A DNA stretch of 64,000 bases. Origin: Bradyrhizobium sp. RD5-C2. Lineage in GTDB: Bacteria > Pseudomonadota > Alphaproteobacteria > Rhizobiales > Xanthobacteraceae. Location: positions 1 to 64,000 of the forward strand of contig NZ_BOVL01000014.1 of NCBI RefSeq assembly GCF_019972155.1, read 5' to 3'. A program made the position numbers and the translations under genes. The notes under the pieces are model-generated. The model worked only from the letters and a program-made list of their open reading frames with translations. It was not told the DNA's origin and did no database searches. The first letter of the stretch is position 1; each line of letters begins with the position of its first letter. Below, in pieces: positions 25,401-32,213 of this stretch.

Positions 25401-28400
25401 CGGAGGCGACGACGGCTTCCGCGGTAGCGGACCCGGCCATCGACAGCGAGCGCTCGACGTCGCTGGCGAGCGACTTGACCTGGCCGGTGACGTCGTTCGA
25501 CGTCGCGATCAGCGTGGTCTGGGCCTCGCGGGCACCGGTCATGATCGCTTCGGCAGCGGCAGAGCCGGACATCGACAGCGATTGCTCGACGTCGGCGGCA
25601 AGCAACTTGACCTGGCTTGCGGCTTCGATCGAGGCCGAGACCAGCGTGGTCTGCGCGTCGCGGGCGCCGGACAGCACGGAGGCCGCGGTGGCGCTACCGG
25701 CCGCCTGCAGCGTGCGCTCGACGTCCTCCGACAGCGCCTTGATCTGCGAGGCGACGTCGCCGGATGCGGAGACCAGCGACACCTGGGCGTCGCGGGCACT
25801 GGTGAGGATCGAGTTGGCGGCGCTGGTGCCGACGGCGGTCAGCACGCCCTCGACCTCGGCCGAGCTCAGCTTGAGCTGGTTGCCGACATCCGCGGACACG
25901 GTGAGCAGCGCCTGCTGCGCGGTGCGCGCGCCGGTCTGGATGGTTTCGCTGGTGTTGACCACGAGGTTGGTCAGCGAGCGCTCGGCGTCCTCAACATGGG
26001 ACTTGATGCTCGACGACAGCAGCTCGGCGCGGGACATCATGTCCTCGCTCGCCTGGCGGCCGCTGCTCTCGATGCGGCCGGCGACGGCCTCGACGCGCGA
26101 GCCCAGCAGGTCCTCGAACTGCGCGACGCGGGTGTCGATGTCGCCGGCGATGGCGCCGACGCGGCTCTCGATGCCCTGCTGGATGTCGGCGAAGCGCGCC
26201 GAGATGGTGTCGGTCACGTTCGAGCTATGGCCACTGATGGTCTCGACGAGGCGGGTGTTGTGACCGTTGATGGTATCGGCGAGGCGGGTGCTGTGACCGT
26301 CGATGGTCTCGGCGAGGCGCGTGCTGTGGCCGTTGATGGTGTCGACCAGGCGGTTGCTGTGGCCGTCGATGGTCTCGGTGACGCCGTTGATGCGATGGTC
26401 GACCGCGGCGATCGCCTGCACGGTGCCCTCGGTCAGGGTCGTGGTCAGCAGGCCGAGGCGCGAGTCGATCGAGTGGATCGCCTGGGTGGCGCCTTCGGTC
26501 AGCTGGGTCGCGAGCGTGCCGAGATGGCCGTCGATGGTGTCGGTGACCGACTTGGCGCGGCTCTCGAAGGTGACTTCGAGCGACCTCATGCGACCGTCGA
26601 TCGCGTCATCCAGCGACTGCAGGCGGCCGTCGAACGAGCCGATCTTGGTGGCGAGCGATGAATCGAACGACGACAGCTTGTCGGTCAGCGAGGCGTCGAG
26701 ATTGGTGACGCGGCTGCCGAGCGTGGTCTCGAACTGCAGCAGGCGCTGGTCGAGCGAAGCGGTGATCTCACCGCTATTCGAGGTGACGCGATTGTCGAAG
26801 GTGTCGACATAGGTCTTCAGGCTGTCGGCGATGTCCTGGGTCCGCTGGCCCATGCGCTCGACGATGTCGCCGCCGAATGTTTTCACGGTGCGGTCGAATT
26901 CCGAGATGTGGCGGGTGATCAGCGCGCCGAGCGTGCCGGAGTCGCGGGCGAATTTCTCGGCGAGCTCGCTGCCGTGGTTCTTCACCAGGTCGTCGAACGC
27001 GCTCATCTGCAGCGACAGCGAGTCGTGCGCGGTCTCGGTCTGGCCCACCACCTTGGCGACCAGCGAGTTGACGGTGACGTCGAGCGCTTCGCTCGCCCTG
27101 TCGCCAGAGGTCATGATCTGGCCGGCGAGGCGGTTGCCGGCGTCGTCGATCTTGCTGACGAGGTCGTTGCTGCGCAGCTCGAGCTCGAGCAGCAGCGAGT
27201 CCGCGGAGTTCTTCAGGGAGTCGTGGACCTCTTCGGTGCGGTCGGAGATGCCGTCGACGATCGCGGACGAACGCTGCTCGAACTCGCCGGTGATGCGGTC
27301 GATGCGCTCGTTCAGCATCTCGTGGACGCGATCGGCCAGATCGACGAACTCGTCATGGACGTGACCGGTCTTGAAGTTGAGGCTGGTGGTGAGCCGCTCG
27401 GAGGCGTCCATCACCGCGCGCGTGGTCTCGGCGCTGGCTTCCTCGAGGCGGTCCAGCAGGTCGCCGCCGCGTTCACCGAGCGCGAGGATCATGTTGTCGC
27501 CGGCATGGCTCAGCGCGGTCGTGATGTGCTGACCGCGCTCTTCCAGTGCGCCGGTGATGCTCTTGGCGACCTCGTCGACGCGCGAGGCAATCGCGTCCGA
27601 GATCAGCGCGATGTCGTGGCGCAGGTCGATCTGCACGCCGGAGATCGCGCTGCGCACCTGCTCGGCCTGGCCGACCAGATTGTCGCGCTGGTGGGCGATG
27701 TCCTGCAGCAGCGCGCGGATGCGCACTTCATTGTCGGAATAGGCGCGCTCCAGCGCCGCCACCTCGTTGGCAACCAAAGTCTCGAGTTCGCCGGCGCGCG
27801 CGATCGCGCGCTCGACGCCGTCGCCCATCGCCGCGACCTCGCGGCGGATCGCCTGGCCGACCGTCACCATGGAATCGGCGGCGGCGTTTTCCGGCTCGGA
27901 GAATCGCATCGCGACCTGCGCCATCGATTGCGCGATCATCTGCATGCGCTGGCCGTGCGAGGCGAGGCTGGCGAGGTAATAGAACAGCAGCACCGGAACG
28001 GCGAACAGCGCGGCGAGGCCGGCGAGCACCAGCACGCCGGTGCCCTGGGCCATCGAAGCCTGCAGGGCCGGCCAGAACGCGATGGTGAGGATGACGCCGC
28101 CGAGCAGCCAGGCGCCGGAGCAGACGAAGAACAGCGTGAAGGCGTTGCGGGCGCGGCCTCCCTGCAGCGTCTGCAGCATCTGGCCGATGGTCTCGCGATC
28201 ATCATTGGCGGCGCGGCGCGGCGCGCGCGGTTCCTCGCTCGGCTCGAACACCGAACGATCGCTATTCGAGCGGGACTCGAACGATGCGGCTGAAAAATCC
28301 GGAGCTGACGGCGGCAGGTTCGGCGGCGCGGCGCCGTCGTTGAGGGGGCTGCGGCTCTCAGCGCCTTGCTCGCCGATGTTGAGGGCTTCCTGGATGGCAG

Positions 28401-28449
28401 AAAGCGCGACCTCGGTGGGATCTTTGACCTTCTTGGGAGTGTTCGCCAT
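22477..28449 (-). CDS. Giant repeat-rich membrane coiled-coil protein, probable growth pole ring protein (GPR/RgsE-like)
   Basis: This protein has 1,990 residues. The N-terminal 95 residues are polar, followed by two membrane segments (about 102-126 and 137-163). A very long helical region (about 170-1800) then has apolipoprotein/MCP-like periodicity. It includes five 11-residue repeats (692-746, consensus ETIDGHSTRLA) and twelve consecutive 44-residue repeats (836-1363, core AREAQSTLxxASTEA). The C-terminus has a Pro/Gln linker and a conserved globular domain (LSLDIGRLMDRTLAAEMWDRYQRGENKAFSKRLYTPAGQ onward). Rhizobial GPR of Agrobacterium and RgsE of Sinorhizobium are membrane proteins of about this size and composition that form a ring at the growing pole; orthology is inferred from architecture. 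The start at 28449 replaces a 27-residue in-frame extension. Open frames on the plus strand across this gene are artefacts of biased codons. Confidence 0.85.
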   Translation of the reverse strand: MANTPKKVKDPTEVALSAIQEALNIGEQGAESRSPLNDGAAPPNLPPSAPDFSAASFESRSNSDRSVFEPSEEPRAPRRAANDDRETIGQMLQTLQGGRARNAFTLFFVCSGAWLLGGVILTIAFWPALQASMAQGTGVLVLAGLAALFAVPVLLFYYLASLASHGQRMQMIAQSMAQVAMRFSEPENAAADSMVTVGQAIRREVAAMGDGVERAIARAGELETLVANEVAALERAYSDNEVRIRALLQDIAHQRDNLVGQAEQVRSAISGVQIDLRHDIALISDAIASRVDEVAKSITGALEERGQHITTALSHAGDNMILALGERGGDLLDRLEEASAETTRAVMDASERLTTSLNFKTGHVHDEFVDLADRVHEMLNERIDRITGEFEQRSSAIVDGISDRTEEVHDSLKNSADSLLLELELRSNDLVSKIDDAGNRLAGQIMTSGDRASEALDVTVNSLVAKVVGQTETAHDSLSLQMSAFDDLVKNHGSELAEKFARDSGTLGALITRHISEFDRTVKTFGGDIVERMGQRTQDIADSLKTYVDTFDNRVTSNSGEITASLDQRLLQFETTLGSRVTNLDASLTDKLSSFDSSLATKIGSFDGRLQSLDDAIDGRMRSLEVTFESRAKSVTDTIDGHLGTLATQLTEGATQAIHSIDSRLGLLTTTLTEGTVQAIAAVDHRINGVTETIDGHSNRLVDTINGHSTRLAETIDGHSTRLADTINGHNTRLVETISGHSSNVTDTISARFADIQQGIESRVGAIAGDIDTRVAQFEDLLGSRVEAVAGRIESSGRQASEDMMSRAELLSSSIKSHVEDAERSLTNLVVNTSETIQTGARTAQQALLTVSADVGNQLKLSSAEVEGVLTAVGTSAANSILTSARDAQVSLVSASGDVASQIKALSEDVERTLQAAGSATAASVLSGARDAQTTLVSASIEAASQVKLLAADVEQSLSMSGSAAAEAIMTGAREAQTTLIATSNDVTGQVKSLASDVERSLSMAGSATAEAVVASAREAQSTLAGASTEATNLARTLAADIQHSLSTAGTATAEAVVASAREAQNTLAGASTDATNLVRTLSADIERSLSMAGSATAEAIVASAREAQSTLASTSTEATDLVRTLAADMERSLSMAGSATAESITSGAREAQSMLVNASTESATKVSALAADIQRALSMAGSGTIEALTAGAREAQNTLVTASTEAANHVKSLAADVERTLTSVGTNTAQTIVGSARDAQNSFVATSSEAASQMRAISVEIERSLTAASAETAQTILGSAREAQSSFAATSADAAAQIRTLSTDIERALGSVTAKTTDNIQTSAQNAQAALITMSNEVSTKVKTTSADIERSVLSASSAFGSAMTGKTDEIVTYVQQQTERLSQMVDGRRGSLVEALTAKTTQLSNDMDRATADALKAIETRGLAFSQSMAAHGGDVARNITSAGDQATGAVAKSLKELEHASRAAIDQSRQVSISAVTEMQETSKILRTDTVALFERLREGNILLQEVLTGAHDNLNSLERALVTRVADFVSAMNDVTSRNGVATQTLEDQLTVFNSKTGKALEDLGALSSQFETHGKALIDAAAVVEQANRSTTTSVSERKSALESLVTTIDLRTTDLDQRLSRFTGLLDESLGAAEERARDIARVVAETAGAGSAAISKQFEAVRMAAENERQQTVDAMNDLYQQSNAETDAMFRESTEKFSAMVTAMKQMASEMHNELEATRNELRRGVLEMPQEAAENTAQMRKVIVDQIEALAELNRIVAHHGRGLDVVSTNRASVRHEEPAVMAAAGGRADVRMRDSVRDNGNSASTLPPPDLGMATSRRTEAPSVSPAGPNNNGDGWLSDLLNRSDAPPPAPQGRDAQQRPRPPQPQPAANPLESLSLDIGRLMDRTLAAEMWDRYQRGENKAFSKRLYTPAGQKAFDEVARKYRADRGFKQTVDRYIAEFERLLDEVAREGRGQQELSSHLTSETGLVYTLLAHAAGRLG
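24361..25944 (-). repeat. Twelve tandem 132-bp coding repeats (44 residues each)
   Basis: Twelve consecutive units with no spacer encode residues 836-1363 of the giant protein. Spacing is exactly 132 bp; for example, CATCGAC occurs at 25042 and 25174. Units 4-8 are the most alike (AxVASAREAQxTLAxASTEAT...ADIERSLSMAGSATAE) and the outer units diverge. This indicates recent internal duplication or gene conversion in the centre. Confidence 0.92.
26212..26376 (-). repeat. Five tandem 33-bp coding repeats (11 residues each)
   Basis: Five 11-residue units, (E/D)TI(D/N/S)GH(S/N)(T/N/S)RL(A/V), encode residues 692-746 of the giant protein. Eleven-residue periodicity is typical of apolipoprotein-like amphipathic helices. 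The DNA units are highly similar, so length variation between strains would be expected here. Confidence 0.88.
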
Positions 28450-28618
28450 GTTCAGTCTGAGCCCTCTCACTATTTTACGCGTCGGCGAGCCTGCGAAACG
28501 TCCCCGCGCAAGCTCGAAGCCGGTGCCCACAAGCGGAGCGCAAGCGCCCCCTCGGCGGCTTGTCCGCTACATCCGCAAACATCCTATTGGGAGAGCGATG
28601 CGAATGAAATGCTTGCGA

Positions 28619-28643
28619 TTAATACTTTCTTAATCATCGTTAA
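28619..28643. promoter_or_regulatory. Candidate CtrA binding site in the 380-bp divergent region
   Basis: TTAA at 28619-28622, seven bases, then TTAA at 28630-28633 match the CtrA consensus TTAA-N7-TTAA exactly. A third TTAA follows at 28640-28643. The site lies 170 bases upstream of the giant gene's start and about 190 upstream of the Hpt gene. It stands in a short AT-rich patch in otherwise GC-rich DNA. The rest of 28450-28829 holds no further gene or recognisable element. Confidence 0.6.
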
Positions 28644-28829
28644 CAGCTTTGCGCCATAAGGCCTTATGGGTGCTCGAAATTCCCGCTGGAGAGGGCCGAT
28701 TGTGTCCGGAAATTGTCCAGAATCGGGCGGTTTTGCCGATCATCCCGACAACAATTCGTTAACCAGTTTCGTGATTGGCTTGGCGAACGGTCCGCCGGTG
28801 AAGCCCGGCAGAGACGACAGGGACAGGCC

Positions 28830-29207
28830 ATGCCGCTTCATCTCGAACGGGTTGAATGGACGCAATCGCCGCCGCTCGCGCCGGGCGACGGGCCGATCGA
28901 CGTCGATCACCTTCGACGGATGACGCTGGGCGACCCGGGCCTGGAGCGGGAAGTGCTGGCGATGTTCTCGACCCAGTCGGCCCGGATCCTTGGCGAGCTG
29001 GCTGCCTTGCCGCCCGAGGCTCCGACCCACGCCCACACCCTGAAGGGATCGGCGCGGGCGATTGGCGCCTTCGGTGTCGCCGAGGCTGCCGCCAACCTGG
29101 AAACCGCGCTGACCGCCGGTTCCGACCCGGCCCAGCCGCTCGCCGCGCTCGGGGCCGCGATCGCCGAGGCGCGTACGGCGATCGAGCTGATTCTGGGCCG
29201 CTCCTAG
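28830..29207 (+). CDS. Single-domain Hpt (histidine phosphotransfer) protein
   Basis: This 125-residue protein has a four-helix Hpt bundle with the phosphorylatable histidine His69 in AHTLKGSARAIGAFGVAEAAANLE. The ATG at 28830 has a GACAGG site upstream; an in-frame start at 28713 would add residues without similarity. Hpt proteins relay phosphate between hybrid histidine kinases and response regulators. No kinase or receiver gene is adjacent. It is divergent from the growth-pole-ring-like gene and shares its AT-rich upstream region with the candidate CtrA site, which hints at a cell-cycle or polarity role (inference). Confidence 0.88.
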   Translation: MPLHLERVEWTQSPPLAPGDGPIDVDHLRRMTLGDPGLEREVLAMFSTQSARILGELAALPPEAPTHAHTLKGSARAIGAFGVAEAAANLETALTAGSDPAQPLAALGAAIAEARTAIELILGRS

Positions 29208-29369
29208 GCTTTCCAGCAACTCCACGGCCTGCGGCAATGGTCTGGGCGCCGTCCCGGCCGGCCGGCAGGTTTTCGGTCTCCGCGCTAGCGCTGTGAAGAT
29301 CGACCCGTTATACGACTGCCCGGGACCTTTCCAACCATCGTCCGGCGCATTCCGGCAGCACGAGCAATC

Positions 29370-29690
29370 ATGGCCAAAATCCACTTTATCGACCATTCCG
29401 GAGAGAAACGCTCCATTGATATCGAGAACGGCGCGACGGTGATGGAAGGCGCGATCCGCAACGCCATTCCCGGCATTGAAGCCGAATGCGGTGGCGCCTG
29501 CGCCTGTGCGACCTGCCATGTCTATGTCGATGACGCGTGGCGCGAGAAGGTCGGCGCGCCGTCGCCGATGGAAGAAGACATGCTCGATTTCGGCTTCGAC
29601 GTGCGTCCGAATTCCCGGCTGTCCTGCCAGATCAAGGTGACCGACGATCTCGACGGACTGGTCGTGTCGACGCCCGAGCGCCAAGCCTAG
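29370..29690 (+). CDS. [2Fe-2S] ferredoxin (adrenodoxin type)
   Basis: This 106-residue ferredoxin has ligands C40-x5-C46-x2-C49 and C86, in IEAECGGACACATCHVYVDD and SRLSCQIKV. The spacing and acidic surface (MEEDMLDFGFDV) are those of adrenodoxin-like ferredoxins that serve P450s, Rieske oxygenases or Fe-S assembly. It is not in an isc/suf operon. A ferredoxin-NADP reductase gene lies 0.7 kb downstream on the same strand and is a likely electron donor (inference). A dispersed palindrome abuts the stop codon. Confidence 0.95.
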   Translation: MAKIHFIDHSGEKRSIDIENGATVMEGAIRNAIPGIEAECGGACACATCHVYVDDAWREKVGAPSPMEEDMLDFGFDVRPNSRLSCQIKVTDDLDGLVVSTPERQA

Positions 29691-29787
29691 AGCCTTTCGT
29701 TCCGATTGAATCGGAACGAGGCTCTAGATCTTGTTTTGACGCGTTTTCTTCACGCGAACCGGTATCCACTTCGCTCGAAAACGCTCT
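29689..29787. repeat. Dispersed intergenic repeat with terminal hairpin
   Basis: The unit starts with a perfect inverted repeat (TCGTTCCGATT / AATCGGAACGA within AGAGCC...GGCTCT). It continues through GACGCGTTTTCTTCACGCG and the GAACCGGTATCC block to AACGCTCT. I recognise this arrangement as a common Bradyrhizobium intergenic repeat. It overlaps the last bases of the ferredoxin stop and fills nearly all the space before the convergent thioesterase gene, probably acting as terminator. Confidence 0.78.
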
Positions 29788-29794
29788 GTCGTCT

Positions 29795-30271
29795 CTATTC
29801 GCCGTCCGGGTTCACACCGCGACGGACCCAGCGGCGGAAGTTCTCCTTGACCTCCGCCGGCAGCGGCGTCGGTCTGCGCGTGGTCTCATCGATCATCACG
29901 GTTACCGCCTTCGCCGACGCCACGCATCTCCCTTCCGAAAATACCACCTGATCGAAAGTGGTCGACGTCCGTCCGAACTTGACGAGACCGAGCCCGAGCT
30001 CGATCTGGCCCGGCCAGTGCAGCTCGGCGCGGAAATGGATGTCGAGCCGTACCATGATCCAGCCAAGCCCGGCCGGCATCAGCCCCATGCTGAGGTCCTT
30101 CACCAGCGTGACACGGCCGGTTTCAAAATAGCTCGCATAGACGGCATTGTTGACGTGCCCGTTCGGGTCGAGATCGGCAAAGCGCACATTGTCGGACAGG
30201 CGATAGGGAAAGTCTTCCAGGCGCAGCGCCTCGTCGGCGCGGACAGGGGCATTCACGAGGGGGATCTCCAT
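29795..30271 (-). CDS. Acyl-CoA thioesterase, 4-hydroxybenzoyl-CoA thioesterase-like (hotdog fold)
   Basis: This 158-residue single hotdog domain has the catalytic signature FADLDPNGHVNNAVYASYFETGR, followed by the central strand WIMVRLDIHFRAELHWPGQIELGLGLVKFG. The start at 30271 has GGGCGGGAAA upstream and is preferred over an ATG five codons earlier. Such enzymes hydrolyse acyl-CoA or aromatic-CoA thioesters in the cytoplasm; the substrate is unknown. It is divergent from the ferredoxin-NADP reductase gene by 147 bases and convergent with the ferredoxin gene. Confidence 0.9.
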   Translation of the reverse strand: MEIPLVNAPVRADEALRLEDFPYRLSDNVRFADLDPNGHVNNAVYASYFETGRVTLVKDLSMGLMPAGLGWIMVRLDIHFRAELHWPGQIELGLGLVKFGRTSTTFDQVVFSEGRCVASAKAVTVMIDETTRRPTPLPAEVKENFRRWVRRGVNPDGE

Positions 30272-30418
30272 CGGTTTCCCGCCCATACAGCCGAGTTACG
30301 CAGGCTCGGCAAGGGGTTGCCGCGCCAGCCACTGTCCCTATTATGCATGTCCCGATCCGGCCCATTTGGCTGGGCAGGCGAGAGCCGTCCAGTCGATCTC
30401 AACTGAAAAGAAGCGGAC

Positions 30419-31447
30419 ATGAGCGAAGCGATCAAGACCGATGTGCTGATTATTGGCGCGGGCCCCTGCGGTCTGTTTGCCGTGTTCGAACTGGGCCTGC
30501 TCGACATGAAGGTGCATCTGGTCGACATCCTCGACAAGATCGGCGGGCAGTGCGCCGAGCTCTATCCCGAGAAGCCGATCTACGACATTCCCGGCATTCC
30601 CTTTGTCACCGGCCAGGGCCTGACCGAGCAGCTGCTGGAGCAGATCAAGCCGTTCGGCCCGACCTTCCATCTCAACGAGATGGTGGAGAGCATCGAGAAG
30701 ATCGGCGATCCGCTGTTCCGCGTGAAGACCGATGCCGGCAAGGAGTTCGAGGTCAAGGTCGTCGTGATCTCCGCGGGCGGCGGTTCGTTCCAGCCGAAGC
30801 GTCCGCCGGTGCCGGGCATCGAGGCCTATGAAGGCACGTCGGTGTTCTATGCCGTGCGCAAGATGGAGCAATTCCGCGACAAGAACATCCTGATCGTCGG
30901 CGGCGGCGACTCTGCGCTCGACTGGACGCTCAATCTGCATCCGATCGCCAAGCGCATCACGCTGCTGCATCGGCGCGACGATTTCCGCGCAGCGCCGCAC
31001 AGCGTCGAGCAGATGCGCTCGCTGGTTGCCGACGGCAAGATGGATCTGAAGATCGGCCAGGTCACCGGGCTCGAAGGCGCCAACGGTCAACTCTCGGGCG
31101 CCGCGCTGAAAGCCAACGACAATGCGATGTCGACGATCGCCTGCGATACCATGCTGCCGTTCTTCGGGCTCACCATGAAGCTCGGTCCGGTCGCGAACTG
31201 GGGCGTGGCGCTGGAGAACAATCTGGTGCCGGTCGACACCGCAGCGTTCGAGACCAACGTTTCAGGCATCTTCGCGATCGGCGACATCAACACCTATCCG
31301 GGCAAGCTGAAGCTCATTCTCTCCGGCTTCCATGAGGGCGCGCTGATGGCGCAGAAGGCGCATCGCTACGTGTATCCGGACAAGCGCCTGGTGTTCCAGT
31401 ACACAACCTCGTCATCAAGTTTGCAGAAGAAGCTTGGAGTGAACTGA
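30419..31447 (+). CDS. Ferredoxin-NADP+ reductase (thioredoxin-reductase-like type)
   Basis: This 342-residue flavoprotein has an FAD-binding motif VLIIGAGPCGLFAVFELG at the N-terminus and a second dinucleotide motif ILIVGGGDSALDW for NADPH. GIFAIGDINTYPGKLKLILSGFHEGALMA closes the FAD site. It lacks the redox CxxC of thioredoxin reductase and has the C-terminal extension VFQYTTSSSSLQKKLGV typical of the FNR type found in Rhodopseudomonas, Bacillus and green sulfur bacteria. It transfers electrons between NADPH and ferredoxin. The nearby [2Fe-2S] ferredoxin is a plausible partner. An imperfect hairpin (31477-31496) follows the gene. Confidence 0.93.
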   Translation: MSEAIKTDVLIIGAGPCGLFAVFELGLLDMKVHLVDILDKIGGQCAELYPEKPIYDIPGIPFVTGQGLTEQLLEQIKPFGPTFHLNEMVESIEKIGDPLFRVKTDAGKEFEVKVVVISAGGGSFQPKRPPVPGIEAYEGTSVFYAVRKMEQFRDKNILIVGGGDSALDWTLNLHPIAKRITLLHRRDDFRAAPHSVEQMRSLVADGKMDLKIGQVTGLEGANGQLSGAALKANDNAMSTIACDTMLPFFGLTMKLGPVANWGVALENNLVPVDTAAFETNVSGIFAIGDINTYPGKLKLILSGFHEGALMAQKAHRYVYPDKRLVFQYTTSSSSLQKKLGVN

Positions 31448-31568
31448 TTCCACTTCAGCAGCGACCAATGCCAGGGGCATGGGCCATTGCCCGTGCGGCG
31501 CGGGTACTGGAACACTCCGCGAAATGGCCGTAGTCTGCTCGTAGTCGGGTTTGTCGATTGATCAGGTG

Positions 31569-32150
31569 ATGATGATGCGGAACACGCTATCCAGACTTCG
31601 GCTGATCCTGGCGATCGCCTCGGCCTTTGCGCTAGCTGCTCCGCTTGCAGCTTCCGCGGCCGAGCTATCGGCGGCCGGACTCTGGCAGAAGATCGAAGAC
31701 GGCAAGCCCGAGGGCTGGTTCCTGGTGATCGAGCGCAACGGCCTGTTCGAGGGCATGATCGCAAAGATGTTCTCGGCGCCCGGCGATCCGCCCAACCCGG
31801 TCTGCTCGAAATGCACCGACGATCGCAAGGACATGCCGTGGCTTGGCATTCCCCTGATCCGCGACATGAAGCGCAACGGGCTCGCCTATGAAGGCGGCAA
31901 CGTGCTCGATCCGCGCAACGGCAAGATCTACAAGGCCAAGATGACACTGAGCGCCGATGGACAGACGCTGACCATGCGCGGCTATCTCGGCATCTCGCTG
32001 TTCGGCAAGGACGAGGTCTGGACCCGGCTGCCGGACACGGCGATGGCGCAGCTCGATCCTACAATCGTCGCCAAATATCTGCCGGCGCAAGCCGCGGCAA
32101 TGAAGCCGCCGCCGCCGCCGGCGCCTCTGCCCGCGACGAAGCGGCACTAG
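31569..32150 (+). CDS. DUF2147 family exported protein
   Basis: This 193-residue protein has a Sec signal peptide (LRLILAIASAFALAAPLAASAAE) and a DUF2147 domain. Typical features are GLWQKIEDGKPEGWFLVIERNG, the paired cysteines CSKCTDDRKDMPWLGIPLI and MRGYLGISLFGKDEVWTRL. It ends in a Pro-rich tail. DUF2147 proteins are small periplasmic beta-barrel-like proteins without an assigned role. Three consecutive ATG codons at 31569-31577 make the exact start ambiguous by two residues. It is convergent with the SGNH hydrolase. Confidence 0.88.
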   Translation: MMMRNTLSRLRLILAIASAFALAAPLAASAAELSAAGLWQKIEDGKPEGWFLVIERNGLFEGMIAKMFSAPGDPPNPVCSKCTDDRKDMPWLGIPLIRDMKRNGLAYEGGNVLDPRNGKIYKAKMTLSADGQTLTMRGYLGISLFGKDEVWTRLPDTAMAQLDPTIVAKYLPAQAAAMKPPPPPAPLPATKRH

Positions 32151-32213
32151 GACCCTCATTGGGATCAGGTTCGTTCGCGGCCGCACGCGCGCGGTCTCGC
32201 GAGCGTGCAGCGT

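Noticed and set aside
24361..25944. 132-bp repeats as a possible CRISPR or satellite array
   Set aside because: There are no unique spacers between units, the period is an exact multiple of three and the repeats translate as one continuous protein.
24064..28293. Several long plus-strand open frames opposite the giant gene
   Set aside because: They mirror the repeat-rich coding strand, show no domains and change frame repeatedly; the minus-strand protein has coherent architecture.
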